This document shows positions 37,839-46,434 of a stretch of 64,000 nucleotides of DNA, one piece after another. Source of the DNA: Microthrixaceae bacterium (GTDB taxonomy: Bacteria; Actinomycetota; Acidimicrobiia; Acidimicrobiales; Microtrichaceae); assembly GCA_020845705.1 (NCBI GenBank), contig JADLFH010000035.1, forward strand, positions 1 through 64,000, given 5' to 3'. Every line of letters begins with the position of its first letter. Positions within the stretch are counted from its first letter, which is position 1. Both the position numbers and the translations under genes were made by a program. The notes beneath the pieces were generated by a model that worked only from the letters and a program-made list of their open reading frames with translations, had not been told where the DNA came from and ran no database searches.

Positions 37839-38435
37839 TCACTCTAGCAGCGTCCTCCGGCGGGGTGGACCGCCCGGAAGCACCAACGCACCCACCAGAG
37901 CCAAGCCTCCGCCCACGACGACCGCCCACAGACCACCCAGCAGCTGAGCGCTCACACCGGGCCCGGGATTTGCGATGTCGACCATCTCGAGGACCCCCAG
38001 TGCCAACGCCCCCGCAGAGGCAAGTGCTGCGAACCACCGGAAGCGACCCACCCGCGCGACCAACGCGACCGCTCCCACCGACACCACCACTGTCCCCAAC
38101 GTCGCGATCCACGGACCGTGGGCGACTTCACCGTGCACGTTGCGCCATCCTGAACCGTTGCGGATCCCCTCTCCGATGATCTCCGCGCGGACCCAGCCCG
38201 CGAAGGTGCCCGCAACGACGGCTGCGCCCGACAACACCATCAGCACCCCGCAGATCCGGCGGCGGACCCGACCCGGCACTGCGGCCACGATCGGAGGCCG
38301 GACCTCAGGGGCCTCACCACCCAGTGGAACCACACCGATCCACCCCTCGCGCGGGGCGCGTCGCTGCGACGATCTCGGCGCGGAAGACCCCGAGGGCGAG
38401 GCCCACGGGGTCGTTTCCGGGTGCAGGTAGTCCAT
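37839..38435 (-). CDS. hypothetical four-helix membrane protein
   Basis: 198 aa from the ATG at 38435; the frame is open further but crosses the tRNA-Cys gene. A basic N-terminal 60 residues is followed by four hydrophobic helices (VLMVLSGAAVVAGTFAGWV, IATLGTVVVSVGAVALVARV, FAALASAGALALGVLEMV, LLGGLWAVVVGGGLALVGALVL). No family recognised. It lies between the two tRNA genes on the same strand. Confidence 0.55.
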   Translation of the reverse strand: MDYLHPETTPWASPSGSSAPRSSQRRAPREGWIGVVPLGGEAPEVRPPIVAAVPGRVRRRICGVLMVLSGAAVVAGTFAGWVRAEIIGEGIRNGSGWRNVHGEVAHGPWIATLGTVVVSVGAVALVARVGRFRWFAALASAGALALGVLEMVDIANPGPGVSAQLLGGLWAVVVGGGLALVGALVLPGGPPRRRTLLE

Positions 38436-38438
38436 TCG

Positions 38439-38509
38439 AGGCGACGAGGGGAATCGAACCCCTGTACAAGGCTTTGCAGGCCTCTGCCTAACCACTCGGC
38501 CACGTCGCC
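38439..38509 (-). tRNA. tRNA-Cys (GCA)
   Basis: 71-nt cloverleaf: acceptor GGCGACG paired with CGTCGCC, anticodon loop CTGCAAA (anticodon GCA), T-arm with GGTTCGATTCC, discriminator U as expected for tRNA-Cys. No CCA encoded. Confidence 0.9.
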
Positions 38510-38634
38510 GGAGGCGCCACCATAGCTGGGTCGCGGTGCCGCTCCCATTGCAAGGGCACTCGGTACCCTGGAGCCCTCGGTGCAACGGCCGTTCGCGCCG
38601 TCGCCACACACTACCGGCGCGCCCGAAACAGCCG

Positions 38635-41600
38635 ATGAGCCAGCATCACGACGACTTCTCCACCGACCAGATCGGCGCCGCGCTCTCACAACTCGTCGCG
38701 CCATCTCCACCCCCACCACCTCCTCCATGGGAGATCGAGACCCCAGCCGAGCCCACCCCACCCACCCCACCCCGTGACGGCAACCGGCGCGTCTTCCGGA
38801 CCGTCCCACCGCGGCAGGTCGAGACCGAACACTCCACGGTCGCAGGCCTGCGCGCCGTGCTGTCGACTCTCCTGCGCCAGCGGCGTCGAGTCGCCCTTTC
38901 AACCGCCGTGGTCGCCCTCGGGGTCGCCTATCTCGCCGGCTCTCTTTCGCTGTTGGGCAGGGTGTCGACCGGTCTGGACGACCTGACAGGCGTTGGCACC
39001 GAACGGGCAGACCTGGTGATCGAAGGCCCGATCGCCGTGGACACCCCCATCGAACAGACCCGCCAACTCGTTCCCCACGGGCTTGTCCCCGTGATCGAGC
39101 AGATACCGGGTGTCGCCGCGGTCTCGGGACGAATCGAGGACACGGCGGTGCTGCTCGACACCGAACTCCGACCGGTGGTCCCGCTCGGCCTCACGGAGCA
39201 GCCCATCGGCGCCAACTGGCCGACCGCAACGGAGCTGAGCCCCTACGAGGCCCTGGACGGCGGAGCTCCGCCGGTCAGCCTCAACGAGGTGGCGGTCGAT
39301 GAGGCCACGGCCGAGCGCGCCGGCATCCGGGTGGGCCAGATGGTGATCGTCAGCACGAAGGCGAACCCCCGCAGCTTCAAGGTCAGCGGCATCTTTCGCC
39401 GCGGCGACCAAGGACTCCCGCCTGGCACCTCGCTCGTCCTCTTCGACGACGCCACCGCGCGCGGCCTCTTCGACCGCGAGAACGACGACAACTCCATCGG
39501 GATCGTGCTCGATCGAGGTGCGGACATGAATCGGGTGCGAAGGGCCATCGCCCACGAACTCCCCTTCGGGGTCGAGGTAGTCGATGGACCGACCTTCGAA
39601 CGGCATCGCGCGACCCTCATGTCCAAGAGCTTCGAGCTCATTCGTCTGTTGCTGCTGGGCTTCGCCGGGCTTGCTGTGGTCGTGGGCGCGTTCACCGTGG
39701 CGAACTCGAACGCATTGCTCTTCGCCCGGCGGCGCCAGGGCTTCGCGATGCTCCGACTGGTCGGCGCCTCGCCCACCCAGCTGTGGGTTTCAGCGGCGAT
39801 CGAGGCGACTCTCGTCGGCGTGATCGCCGTGGCCGTGGGGATCCCACTCGGAGTTGCCGTGGGTTCCTTGATCGAAGCGGCGCTCAGCTCGCTCGGCACC
39901 GCCATCCCCACCGCCGGTTCTCCTGTCAGCGGCGTGATGATCGTCGTCTCAACAGTCGTGGGCTTGGCGGTCACGCTGCTGGCAGCGTTGATGCCCGCCC
40001 GAGACGCAGCCCGCACTCCACCCATCGTCGCGCTCACTCGCAGCGACGACCATGTGGGCGCCGGGCTTCCGGCCTTGTTGCGCCTCGGGGTGTGGCTCCT
40101 CGGTGGCTCCGCTCTGGGCGGGTTCATCGGATGGTCGCTTGCCCACTCGGTGAAGGCGACGGGCCTCGGTGCGGCCGCGGGCGTCGGCTTGTTCCTCCTT
40201 GTCTGGTTGCTTCCTTTCGCACTTGGCGGCCTCGTGGCCGTAGCCACCCGAGTCCTGCTCGGCAGCAGTCGGGCAATGCAGTCGTTGAGCGCGCTTCGGT
40301 CTCGTCGCGCCCGTTCCAGGGCCACCGCGACGACCGCGGCCCTCCTCCTGGCCACCGCCGTCGTCGTGGGGTTGTCGACCCTTTCCACGTCGTTCATCGC
40401 GTCGGTCGACCATCAGGTGGCGAATCTGGTCCGAGCCGACCTGATCGTCGACAGCCAGACCTTCACCCGTGGCGGGCTACCCACCGGCCTGATCGAGGGA
40501 CTGCGCTCGCTGCCGGGTGTGACGGCAGTGTCGGGACTTCGGGTGGGCTCCGCCGCGACCGTCGACGGAGAGACCATCCGCCTCTCGGGCATGGACGGCA
40601 GATCCGTCCAGACGGTTCTGTCGCTCGGAATCGACGACCCGCCGGCGCGCCTTCAGCCCACGGAGACGTTCATCAGCGCCTCCTTCGCGGCACGACATCG
40701 ACTCGAAGTCGGGGACGAAGTGGAGTTCATCCTCCCGAACGCGGTGCAGTCGTTCCGTCTTGCCGGCGTCTACCGGTCCGAGTCGGTGTTGTTGGGCGAC
40801 GCCATCCTCGACACGACGATGGTGGAGCAGTTGACGCCCTCCAGCATCGACTATGTCGCGCTCGTGGATCTCGACGAGGGCGGCGAGGGCCGTGCCGCAA
40901 CCCGGGTCAGGGAGTTCTCCCGATCATTCGGTGTGGAGTCCGTCGTGCCCCCCGAACAACTGGTCAGCCGTCGCGCCGAGGTGCTCAGGGGCTTCGAGCG
41001 GGTGATCCAATGGATGCTGTTGTTCTCCGTCGCGATCGCCGTCATCGGGGTCGCCAACACCCTTCAGCTGAGCGTGAACGAGCGTCGGCGTGAACTCGGC
41101 CTGTTGCGCGCCGTCGGTGGCGACCGAGCACAGGTGATCCGTCTCGTACTGGTGGAAGCCGGGGCGCTGTCGATCGTGGGGTCGGTTGTGGGTGCCGCCG
41201 CCGGGGTGACCGTCGCCTTCGTCGCCGTCCGTGTGCTCGCTTCGTTCGGTCTCGGATCCTTCGACATCCCTGTGCTGGCAGTCGTCGCCACCGTCGCCGC
41301 TGCACTCACCCTTGGCGTGCTGGGCGCATGGCTTCCGGCGCTCGCCGCGGCACGCTCGGGAGTGATGGAGGCCCTCGGAGAGGACGACGGCGCCGGATCT
41401 TCGGTGATAGGGACGCTTGCCCGGTACCGCGACACCCGCCGATCCCGTAGATTGGCGGGTGTCCGTGTCCCGCGTCAGCCTGGACAGCAGACACCGGCGG
41501 GGGCGACATCCGATCCCGGCCTTTCCGCCGAAGTCCCCGGCGGCACGGAGGAGCACATGCCTCGCTGCTACAACTGCGGGAACGACCCGGGCCCGGCCGA

Positions 41601-42675
41601 ACGCTGTGGTATCTGTGGTGCCGTGCAGACAGCTGAACCCGCGGGCATGTTCTCCACCGCTCCGAAGCCGCCCGGGGCATCCTCTGCCGTCCCGCCACCG
41701 CCCGCCTCCGGCCAAGATCGATCCGCCGGCGGACTATGGAGCACCGGCCGGGGGGGACGCGCCGCGGACGCACCCGGCGCGGGCCCCAACGGGAGCATGC
41801 ACGGGGCCGAACGCCCACCCGCCGAGCCATCGTGGCAGGCGGCGGCGAACGACATAGTCGATGCTGCGATTGTCGACGAAGGGGTCGGCCGCGGGACTCC
41901 GCTGGGCTCCATCTTCGACCTCGACGACGAGGACGATCTCGCCGAAGGCGTCCCCGTCGGCGAACCACCTCGCCAGGAACCCCCTTACGGCGCCTACGAC
42001 GCCCCACGGGCCACGTACGTGGGTGCGCAGCCTCCCGCGCAGCCCTACGGGCAGCAGGTTCCTCCTCCGTATCAGACTCCGCCACCGACATCTCAGCCCT
42101 ACGCCCGACCACAATCCCCCTACCCCCCCCAACAGCCGCCTTATCCGTCCTACGGCCAGCCGCAACCGCACTACTCCCCCGCCCCTCCGCCTCCCTCTCC
42201 CTACGGCCAGCCCGGTTACCCGCCCCCGCCCAACTTCCAGTCGGCCCCGCCACCTTCCACCTCGATAGTCCACGTACCCGCCGGTGACCCGAACGGGTTG
42301 CAGTTCGCTGCGTCGCGCATGTGCCCGGAGGCACAGCGCGACGCCACCCCCGCGCTGCTCGTGGCGGGAGCCATGTTGGCGCCCGACGAGAGGGCGCTGG
42401 CCACGGTTCAGGGATGGTCCATGGGAATGCCGACGGTCGCTCTGCTTTCGACGGGTCGGATCCTGGTGGTCTGTGAACGTCGCTGGAGGCCCATCATCGA
42501 GTCGTTCCCCCTCCGTCCGACCCTCAGCGTCTATGGCCGCCACGTCGATGGGCGTGCATCGATGTCGTTCCAAGACGGCGAACATGTCATGACGCTGGAT
42601 CAGATCCCCGACGTGTCCCTGGCCGTAGAGATGGCAAACCTGGCCCGCACGCATTCCACCCATCAGTCGTTCTGA
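38635..42675 (+). CDS. FtsX/MacB-type permease continuous with a zinc-ribbon protein
   Basis: A single open frame of 1346 aa. Residues about 1-930 form an ABC permease of FtsX/LolC type: first helix ALSTAVVALGVAYLAGSLSLL near 85, a periplasmic domain, three helices near 340-480, two more near 500-560, a second periplasmic domain and three final helices near 780-930, ending AARSGVMEALGED. A linker of about 50 residues with atypical codons (ata, aga, ttg, gga, aca) follows, then the zinc ribbon CYNCGN...CGICGA, a Pro/Tyr-rich stretch and a C-terminal domain. No ABC ATPase gene is adjacent, although these permeases need one. It may be two genes read in one frame. Confidence 0.65.
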   Translation: MSQHHDDFSTDQIGAALSQLVAPSPPPPPPPWEIETPAEPTPPTPPRDGNRRVFRTVPPRQVETEHSTVAGLRAVLSTLLRQRRRVALSTAVVALGVAYLAGSLSLLGRVSTGLDDLTGVGTERADLVIEGPIAVDTPIEQTRQLVPHGLVPVIEQIPGVAAVSGRIEDTAVLLDTELRPVVPLGLTEQPIGANWPTATELSPYEALDGGAPPVSLNEVAVDEATAERAGIRVGQMVIVSTKANPRSFKVSGIFRRGDQGLPPGTSLVLFDDATARGLFDRENDDNSIGIVLDRGADMNRVRRAIAHELPFGVEVVDGPTFERHRATLMSKSFELIRLLLLGFAGLAVVVGAFTVANSNALLFARRRQGFAMLRLVGASPTQLWVSAAIEATLVGVIAVAVGIPLGVAVGSLIEAALSSLGTAIPTAGSPVSGVMIVVSTVVGLAVTLLAALMPARDAARTPPIVALTRSDDHVGAGLPALLRLGVWLLGGSALGGFIGWSLAHSVKATGLGAAAGVGLFLLVWLLPFALGGLVAVATRVLLGSSRAMQSLSALRSRRARSRATATTAALLLATAVVVGLSTLSTSFIASVDHQVANLVRADLIVDSQTFTRGGLPTGLIEGLRSLPGVTAVSGLRVGSAATVDGETIRLSGMDGRSVQTVLSLGIDDPPARLQPTETFISASFAARHRLEVGDEVEFILPNAVQSFRLAGVYRSESVLLGDAILDTTMVEQLTPSSIDYVALVDLDEGGEGRAATRVREFSRSFGVESVVPPEQLVSRRAEVLRGFERVIQWMLLFSVAIAVIGVANTLQLSVNERRRELGLLRAVGGDRAQVIRLVLVEAGALSIVGSVVGAAAGVTVAFVAVRVLASFGLGSFDIPVLAVVATVAAALTLGVLGAWLPALAAARSGVMEALGEDDGAGSSVIGTLARYRDTRRSRRLAGVRVPRQPGQQTPAGATSDPGLSAEVPGGTEEHMPRCYNCGNDPGPAERCGICGAVQTAEPAGMFSTAPKPPGASSAVPPPPASGQDRSAGGLWSTGRGGRAADAPGAGPNGSMHGAERPPAEPSWQAAANDIVDAAIVDEGVGRGTPLGSIFDLDDEDDLAEGVPVGEPPRQEPPYGAYDAPRATYVGAQPPAQPYGQQVPPPYQTPPPTSQPYARPQSPYPPQQPPYPSYGQPQPHYSPAPPPPSPYGQPGYPPPPNFQSAPPPSTSIVHVPAGDPNGLQFAASRMCPEAQRDATPALLVAGAMLAPDERALATVQGWSMGMPTVALLSTGRILVVCERRWRPIIESFPLRPTLSVYGRHVDGRASMSFQDGEHVMTLDQIPDVSLAVEMANLARTHSTHQSF
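41557..42675 (+). CDS. possible separate zinc-ribbon, proline-rich protein
   Basis: An ATG at 41557, in frame with the permease, has GGAGGAG just upstream (41547-41553), one of the best ribosome binding sites in the window. The product would be 372 aa: CYNCGNDPGPAERCGICG at the N-terminus, an acidic patch (DLDDEDDLAEG), about 110 residues rich in Pro/Tyr/Gln (PPPYQTPPP, PPYPSYGQPQP), and a C-terminal domain of about 125 residues (LLVAGAMLAPDERALATVQGW, VALLSTGRILVVCERRW) resembling a PH-like fold. Function unknown. The choice between fusion and separate gene is open. Confidence 0.5.
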   Translation: MPRCYNCGNDPGPAERCGICGAVQTAEPAGMFSTAPKPPGASSAVPPPPASGQDRSAGGLWSTGRGGRAADAPGAGPNGSMHGAERPPAEPSWQAAANDIVDAAIVDEGVGRGTPLGSIFDLDDEDDLAEGVPVGEPPRQEPPYGAYDAPRATYVGAQPPAQPYGQQVPPPYQTPPPTSQPYARPQSPYPPQQPPYPSYGQPQPHYSPAPPPPSPYGQPGYPPPPNFQSAPPPSTSIVHVPAGDPNGLQFAASRMCPEAQRDATPALLVAGAMLAPDERALATVQGWSMGMPTVALLSTGRILVVCERRWRPIIESFPLRPTLSVYGRHVDGRASMSFQDGEHVMTLDQIPDVSLAVEMANLARTHSTHQSF

Positions 42676-42715
42676 TCCGGGGCCGTCTCCGGGGTTGCTA
42701 CACTGCCCCACCGCT

Positions 42716-42791
42716 GCGGACGTAGCTCAGCTGGTAGAGCATCACCTTGCCAAGGTGAGGGTCGCGGGTTCGAATCTCGTCGTCCGCTCCA
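42716..42791 (+). tRNA. tRNA-Gly (GCC)
   Basis: 76 nt with an encoded CCA. Acceptor GCGGACG/CGTCCGC, anticodon stem-loop CACCT-TGCCA-AGGTG region with GCC, T-arm GGTTCGAATC. The 3' half from 42744 is the left attachment repeat of the element that follows. Confidence 0.93.
42744..42791 (+). repeat. attL: 48-bp tRNA-Gly 3' half
   Basis: Identical to 45591-45638. Runs from the anticodon stem to the CCA, the classical target of tRNA-directed tyrosine integrases. One base further, AGAAGCCCCC is also shared by both copies. Confidence 0.9.
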
Positions 42792-42793
42792 CA

Positions 42794-42819
42794 GAAGCCC
42801 CCGAGAAATCGGGGGTTTC
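42794..42819 (+). terminator. terminator after tRNA-Gly (element copy)
   Basis: 11-bp stem GAAGCCCCCGA/TCGGGGGTTTC with a GAAA tetraloop, only 2 nt after the tRNA CCA end. Confidence 0.7.
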
Positions 42820-42835
42820 GTCGGTTCTCGGCAAA

Positions 42836-43967
42836 GTGTTGGCGATCGGCCGCGATTCCGTCACCGGGAAGCGCCGCCGCGCGTCGCGCACCGTGGAGGG
42901 CACCGCACGCGACGCCGAAGTCGCACTGGCCCGGCTCAAAGTGGCTGACCACGAACGACGACTGCCATCCGGCGGCACACGCGCTCATTCCGTGGGCGCC
43001 GCGCTTGACCAGTACCTCGAAGCAATCGCCCACGGGCTGATCGAACTGGCACCAAGCACCGTGCTCACATCCCGGTCGGCCATCCGAACGATGAAGGCCA
43101 TCGAGATGCCCGACGGCCGGGTGTTCGGCAATGTTCGGCTCTCGAAACTGGGTTGGCAGGACATCGAGCATCTCTACGCGGGCATTGCGCGCCTCAGGCC
43201 AAGGAGCCGACTGGACCCGGAGGTGCGCCACGGCCCTCACCAGGGCTTTGGAGCTCGCCCGGAAACGGGGCATGCTCGACTCCAACCCGTCGAAGGACGC
43301 AGCCCGGCCGAAGACCACTAGGACCAAGCCGTACTCCCCCACGCTCGGCGACATCCGACAGCTCCTCGCCGCCGTTGCGGTGGCCGATCCCGAGTTGGGT
43401 GATGCAGCCACGATCCTCGCCAGCACCGGCATGCGTCGAGGTGAACTGCTCGGACTCCAATGGAACGAGATCGATCTTCGCGCTGATGAGATCCACGTCG
43501 GATTCGCGATCACCGATGGTGGCCCCGGCGTGGGCCTGATCCGCAAGGCAACCAAGCGGTCAGACTGGCGCGACGTACCGCTCACGGGCAGCGCTGTTGC
43601 AGCCTTCGAAGCGCAGCGTGTTCGACTGGTCGAGCGGCTCTCTCGACAACTCGAACCGGGCGACTACGTGTTTCCATCCGTCGCCTCGGGAAACCTGCCG
43701 CTTCGCCCCGAGACGCTCACTGGGCGTTGGGCCGCGAGCCGAGGAACCTCGCCGATCACGCTCCTGCACCTACGACACTTCGCGGCGACATCGATGCTCG
43801 ACGCCGGAGAGTCGTACCGCACCGTCGCCGACATCCTCGGCAAAGGCGAAGCAACCCTCCGACTTCACTACGACGGACGCACCGACGCCGGCAAACGCAA
43901 GGCGATCGAGGCCCTTGAACTCGCGGTTGAGGTGGGGGCCATGGCAGGCAAGCCTGATTCGGGTTGA
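42836..43967 (+). pseudogene. tyrosine integrase, frameshifted and 5'-truncated
   Basis: The N-terminal part (VLAIGRDSVTGKRRRASRTVEG, an Arm DNA-binding domain, and a SAM-like core-binding domain) is in the frame of 42836; the catalytic part (TGMRRGELLGLQW, LHLRHFAAT, LRLHYDGR) is in a frame that begins about 43200-43225. The switch occurs between GIARLRP and TALTRALELARKRG. The Arg, His-x-x-Arg and Tyr are present; the usual third His (LGH) is Lys (LGKGEA). The first residues of the Arm domain seem to be lost at the tRNA. One sequencing error could cause the break, but decay is supported by the other broken genes in the element. Confidence 0.85.
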
Positions 43968-44209
43968 TTGCTCGCGCCCCTCTTTCGAGCCACACCACGG
44001 CAAGAGAACCCGACCGGCAGACAATTCATGAAAGAAGCCAGCCCCGAAACCGGGACCCCTCACACCCACGGAGCCCGCCAGCCAGACCCTCACGGCACGG
44101 AAACACCGCAACGCCCACCAGCAGTGTTACTCAGACACCTTCAGGTTCATGGCTCTGCGACGGTATCGGGCAGATATCCGAAACCCCCACAATCATGGGG
44201 CAGACGCAT
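43968..44209. other. element interior without a recognisable gene
   Basis: Together with the non-conserved tail of the DUF433 frame (to 44320) this is about 350 bases in which neither strand shows a recognisable domain, RNA or repeat. Probably decayed sequence. Confidence 0.5.
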
Positions 44210-44467
44210 TCACGACACGCTCACGCCGAGACCTACTCTGCCGGCAGAGCAGCCTGATCCGTCACAACAATGTGTCCACGAACTCGTGGCAACTCCAGGC
44301 CCGTTCATCGAGGAAGGTCGATTGAGCTGGGAAAACTCTCGGACGATCTCCTCAGCGCTCGCGCCCTCCGCGACCATCGATACAACGGTCGCCACGGGAA
44401 TCCGAGTATTCGTGATGCACGGGACCCCGGCCATGACACGATGGTCGATCGAGATGTGCGACGTCAG
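44210..44467 (-). pseudogene. DUF433 protein remnant (antitoxin-like)
   Basis: The stretch HISIDHRVMAGVPCITNTRIPVATVV, then AEGASAEEIVREFSQL, is a good match to the DUF433 domain, a small DNA-binding fold often found in VapB-like antitoxins. Conserved sequence ends at 44321; the following residues to 44210 are unrelated, so the C-terminal helix has been lost by frameshift. Upstream of the domain a stop lies at 44471-44473, leaving only a CTG (44467) or the internal ATG at 44434 as start. Third gene of the minus-strand set in the element. Confidence 0.65.
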
Positions 44468-44567
44468 CCCTCAGTCGAACCGCGCAGGACATCCGTGTCC
44501 GGGCCGAACCCACAGGGCTGCGAGAGGCTCACGTTTCTGGATGATGGCCGATGCGGGTGACGACCAC

Positions 44568-44783
44568 TCAGGCCGCGACACCAACTCGACGAACGTCATC
44601 GATCGGAAGGCTTACCGTCGTCGGTTCATCCACCACGTCGCCACTCACGTCGGGCGAGAGCCGGATCACAACATGCACTCTCTGACCGCGGCCATAGACC
44701 TCGACCACGTTGCCGCGAACTTCGGCAAGGCCCCAGGGAACGATCACCGATTCGCCGATCTTCAGTTCGGAATCCATTGCCAC
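44568..44783 (-). CDS. small beta-rich protein of unknown function
   Basis: 71 aa: MAMDSELKIGESVIVPWGLAEVRGNVVEVYGRGQRVHVVIRL and further. Alternating hydrophobic residues and glycine turns suggest a small beta barrel (SH3/KOW-like), but no family is recognised. It starts 3 nt after the HEPN gene ends, so the two look co-transcribed. It is the only gene of the element that appears intact. Confidence 0.6.
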   Translation of the reverse strand: MAMDSELKIGESVIVPWGLAEVRGNVVEVYGRGQRVHVVIRLSPDVSGDVVDEPTTVSLPIDDVRRVGVAA

Positions 44784-44786
44784 TCC

Positions 44787-45373
44787 TTACCAGGGCCGGC
44801 CGGTCTCGAGCATCGAGGCGAGCTGTTCAGACAGGACATCGTTCATTGTACCCGCGAGCCCGTTGAGCGCCTTGCGGTAACGCACATAGGAACTCTTTGT
44901 CGACGCGATAGCACCACGATCCTCCAGCGCCGCGATCGCAGATTCCTGGCCGTGACCGATCGCGTTTCGGAAGTCGATCAGTTCCTCAAGCATGACGAGC
45001 CGTTCTTCGGTCCTGGCGCCGGTCCGCTTGAGCTCGCTCACGAAGTCGATCCCAAGACGCCCAAAATCACTGCCGAGCGCGCTTCTCCTCGGATTGCCGG
45101 TGTCGAGCTTGCGGCCCTGGGTCAGAAGCACCTGCAGCATGGGGCGCTGCGCAGGAATCGCCGCCATCACGTGCGCTGACACGCCTCGTCGTGGAGATCT
45201 CGACAGAAGCTCTGGAACTGAGCGGAGAGCGCAACGAAGAGGCTCCGGTTCAACTGCGTGGTGCCCCATCGGCGGCCACGTCCCGAACCGGTCAGATCGG
45301 CGTGGACCGACTCCAGTTCCGCCAAGCGAGCGAGGCCGGTTGCTCTCCACTCTGCGAGCGCCATTGACGACAT
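44787..45373 (-). pseudogene. HEPN-domain protein, frameshifted
   Basis: The N-terminal part (MALAEWRATGLARLAELESVHADL, SLFVALSAQFQSFCRDLHDEA) reads to a stop at 45167; the continuation (VMAAIPAQRPMLQVLLTQ, LVMLEELIDFRNAIGHGQE, LNGLAGTMNDVL) is in another frame down to 44787. The R-N-A-I-G-H string fits the HEPN ribonuclease motif RX4-6H. Start candidates are the ATGs at 45373 and 45364. HEPN proteins commonly act as RNA-cutting toxins; here a frame break near 45170-45190 probably inactivates it unless it is a sequencing error. Confidence 0.68.
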
Positions 45374-45590
45374 GGGCAAGGTCTCGCACAGGCCTTCCGG
45401 GGTGCCCGTCGACCTCTGGGACATGGCCGGTCGAGAGTATCCCGAGAATCTTCTCAGGCGATCCAGATGGGTCATTCTTCGTAGTAGGGCCGTCAACTAC
45501 TGGCCGATATTCGTTGATATTGGCCGCACCCGAACCCGTACAAGACCCCAGAATACTGGGCTTTCTGGCACTCGACGAACGATGATGTCG

Positions 45591-45638
45591 ACCTTGCCAA
45601 GGTGAGGGTCGCGGGTTCGAATCTCGTCGTCCGCTCCA
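45591..45638 (+). repeat. attR: second copy of the tRNA-Gly 3' half
   Basis: 48 bp identical to 42744-42791, with no 5' half of a tRNA before it. Marks the right end of the integrated element. Confidence 0.9.
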
Positions 45639-45640
45639 GA

Positions 45641-45667
45641 GAAGCCCCCCGGGCAACCGGGGGCTTC
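45641..45667 (+). terminator. original tRNA-Gly terminator, now right of attR
   Basis: GAAGCCCCC/GGGGGCTTC stem (9 bp) with a 9-nt loop, directly after attR. It matches the position of the hairpin after tRNA-Gly, so it was probably the tRNA terminator before integration. Confidence 0.65.
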
Positions 45668-45708
45668 ATCCCGTTTTCCGGGGCTCTTCGGGCGATTCGG
45701 CCCTCGGC

Positions 45709-46434
45709 GTGCGGACGGACCCGATGCCGAACTCCGGTGCCGCATTCCGCCACATGGTGCAGAGTGGCGGCGTGGACCCGGATCGGTACTTCGTGGAGCT
45801 CGCCGCCTGCGCGGTGCGGGGCGCCCGGGCGGACCTGCCGGCCGGGTTCGACGACGCGCAGGTCTGCGCCTGGGCCGTCGACGCCGGGATGCGCCTGCAC
45901 CGCTTCAAGCGGAAGCTTCCCCTGCCCCGGGTGGAGCGTGTGCTCGGCGCGCTCGCCCAGCTCCGCCCCACCAGCCTGCTCGACATCGGCTCGGGGCGTG
46001 GAACGTTCCTGTGGCCGTTGCTTGACCGCTTCGACGACCTGCCCGTGACCGCGATCGAGTCCGACGACGAACGGGCTCGACAGCTGGCGGCCGTGGCCAA
46101 CGGTGGCCTCGACCGACTCGAAGTCCTCCACGCCGACGCCGCTTCGCTCGCCGGGCTGTTCGAGCCTGTCCGGAAGTGGGACGTCGCGACGGTGCTGGAG
46201 GTGCTCGAACACGTCGAGGACCCCACCCCGGTCGCCGCCGCTGTGGTCGGGCGCGCCGCTCGGGCCGTGATCGCGTCGGTGCCCTCCACCCCCGACGACA
46301 ACCCGGGCCACGTCCGGCTCTTTACCCAGGACGCGCTCCGGAGTCTGCTGCTCGATGCCGGGGCGTCGCGGGTGTCGATCACCCAGGTACCGAACCACCT
46401 GGTGGCGGTGGCCACCGGACTGGGGGCGTCGTGA
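45709..46434 (+). CDS. SAM-dependent methyltransferase with Hen1-like motif (RNA repair operon)
   Basis: 241 aa from the GTG at 45709, or 236 from the ATG at 45724; the start is unsettled. A Rossmann SAM site is at SLLDIGSGRGTFLWPLL (about residue 95), then VTAIESDDERA, and VLEVLEHVEDP with an E-x-x-E-H pattern, followed by a later His in NPGHVRLFT. Hen1 RNA 2'-O-methyltransferases use E-x-x-E-H plus a downstream His to hold metal at the RNA 3' end, but type 11 methyltransferases can look similar. Its stop overlaps the ligase start (GTGA). The context with ligase and end-healing kinase favours an RNA 3'-end substrate. Confidence 0.72.
   Translation: MRTDPMPNSGAAFRHMVQSGGVDPDRYFVELAACAVRGARADLPAGFDDAQVCAWAVDAGMRLHRFKRKLPLPRVERVLGALAQLRPTSLLDIGSGRGTFLWPLLDRFDDLPVTAIESDDERARQLAAVANGGLDRLEVLHADAASLAGLFEPVRKWDVATVLEVLEHVEDPTPVAAAVVGRAARAVIASVPSTPDDNPGHVRLFTQDALRSLLLDAGASRVSITQVPNHLVAVATGLGAS

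Larger units (their letters stand above)
42744..45638. mobile_element. decayed integrative element in tRNA-Gly
   Basis: About 2.85 kb between attL and attR. It contains, from left, a frameshifted tyrosine integrase on plus, then on minus a DUF433 remnant, a 71-aa protein and a frameshifted HEPN protein. No replication, transfer or phage structural gene is present, so it is either a degraded element or a minimal cargo island. Insertion left an intact tRNA on the left and displaced the original 3' end and terminator to the right. Confidence 0.82.

Noticed and set aside
42695-42835. Open frame running from the tRNA-Gly into the integrase
   Set aside because: The first 45 codons are tRNA and terminator sequence; only the part after about 42836 resembles an integrase.
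45374-45656. Open frame upstream of the HEPN gene reaching through attR
   Set aside because: It translates the tRNA fragment in reverse; no protein signal and it depends on the repeat.
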